Assembly: GCF_014137995.1 (NCBI RefSeq)
Contig: NZ_JACGWV010000001.1
Span: forward strand, 868,001-932,000
Reading direction: 5' to 3'
DNA from: Promicromonospora sukumoe
GTDB lineage: Bacteria > Actinomycetota > Actinomycetes > Actinomycetales > Cellulomonadaceae
DNA length: 64,000 nucleotides
A program made the translations under genes and the position numbers. The notes beneath the pieces were generated by a model, which ran no database searches, was not told the origin of the DNA, and saw only the letters and a list, made by a program, of their open reading frames with translations. Positions 63,772 through 64,000 of this stretch are shown piece by piece; the stretch's first letter is position 1, and the number at the start of each line of letters is the position of its first letter.

Positions 63772-64000
63772 TCAGATCTGCGCGGACCAGCGGTGCTCGA
63801 CGACCTCGCGCACGCCTGTCGCGAGGGTGCGGCTGCGGCCGTCCTCGCCGAGGCCGCTGGCGGCGAGGAACTGCGCGCGCGCCGTGTCGTCCACCAGGGC
63901 CCAGGTCGTCACGGTCTCCGCGCCGTCGGAGCGCAGGCGGTCGACGGCGGCGGCGAGCAGGCGCGAGCCGTGACCGCCGCGCTGGGACCCGGGCAGCACC
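63772..64000 (-). CDS. GNAT-family N-acetyltransferase (partial, N-terminus outside window)
   Basis: The C-terminal about 75 residues of an acetyltransferase. The acetyl-CoA loop is seen in QRGGHGSRLLAAAVDRLRSD, followed by TWALVDDTARAQFLAASGLG and the end DGRSRTLATGVREVVEHRW, typical of GNAT proteins that close with a short beta-strand. The start lies beyond the right edge of the window. It is separate from the neighbouring hypothetical gene (112 bp gap without recognisable features). Confidence 0.7.
   Translation of the reverse strand, partial: VLPGSQRGGHGSRLLAAAVDRLRSDGAETVTTWALVDDTARAQFLAASGLGEDGRSRTLATGVREVVEHRWSAQI

Overview
The window is chromosomal DNA from a very GC-rich actinobacterium. 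Gene order and gene content fit the order Micrococcales, with Cellulomonadaceae/Promicromonosporaceae-type relatives the best guess; this is inferred, because no rRNA or other taxonomic marker is present. Supporting signs are the strong G/C third-position bias, many GTG and some TTG starts, several likely leaderless genes (a TANNNT-type -10 box 6-7 nt before the start codon), long Ala/Pro/Glu-rich protein tails, and the actinobacterial order rpsB-tsf-pyrH-frr-cdsA-rlmN ... dxr ... rseP-ispG ... proS ... rimP-nusA-ylxR-infB-rbfA-truB-ribF-rpsO-pnp-M16 peptidase-dapB.

Layout. 1-2.7 kb: a truncated quinone-oxidoreductase-like gene, xerC and an M23 peptidase. 2.7-9.4 kb: the translation and lipid block rpsB, tsf, pyrH, frr, cdsA, rlmN and a DivIVA-like gene. 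9.5-22.9 kb: an accessory stretch with a MerR/MFS pair, a secreted SH3-like protein, a small Asp/Gly-repeat protein, DUF418, a SNF2 helicase, an Ala/Pro-rich protein and a divergent pair made of a large TIR/beta-propeller membrane protein and a TrkA-N/RyR-domain channel-like protein. 22.9-24.1 kb: dxr. 24.2-31.1 kb: a second accessory stretch with the thiMED thiamin-salvage operon under a TPP riboswitch, a class III aminotransferase and a large unrecognised membrane protein. 31.3-37.9 kb: rseP, ispG, a GNAT/DUF4081 gene, a formamidopyrimidine-DNA-glycosylase-family gene and proS. 37.9-49.3 kb: a DUF4439-like lipoprotein, then rimP-nusA-ylxR-infB-rbfA-truB, a TetR/ABC-2-type permease pair and ribF. 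49.4-55.6 kb: a third accessory stretch with an ATPase/DUF234 gene behind a palindrome, an ABC ATPase plus its permease, an animal-type heme peroxidase and a small membrane protein. 55.8-61.3 kb: rpsO, pnp, an M16 peptidase, dapB and a small membrane protein. 61.3-64 kb: an MFS gene and small or partial genes.

Functional links. The two MEP isoprenoid genes dxr and ispG and the site-2 protease gene rseP are separated by the thiamin insert. nusA, rimP, infB, rbfA, truB, rpsO and pnp form the usual transcription-termination, ribosome-maturation and RNA-decay block. dapB feeds lysine and peptidoglycan synthesis.

Two things stand out. First, eleven very long inverted repeats (stems of about 18-36 bp) lie 6-50 nt behind stop codons. 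Ten fall into four sequence families (A, B, C, D) with members scattered through the window, and one (E) is a perfect 72-nt palindrome. They look like dispersed, terminator-like elements. Second, the divergent TIR/propeller and TrkA-N/RyR genes resemble an NAD-linked immune or stress signalling pair: a candidate NAD-cleaving receptor beside a channel-like protein with tandem RyR domains.
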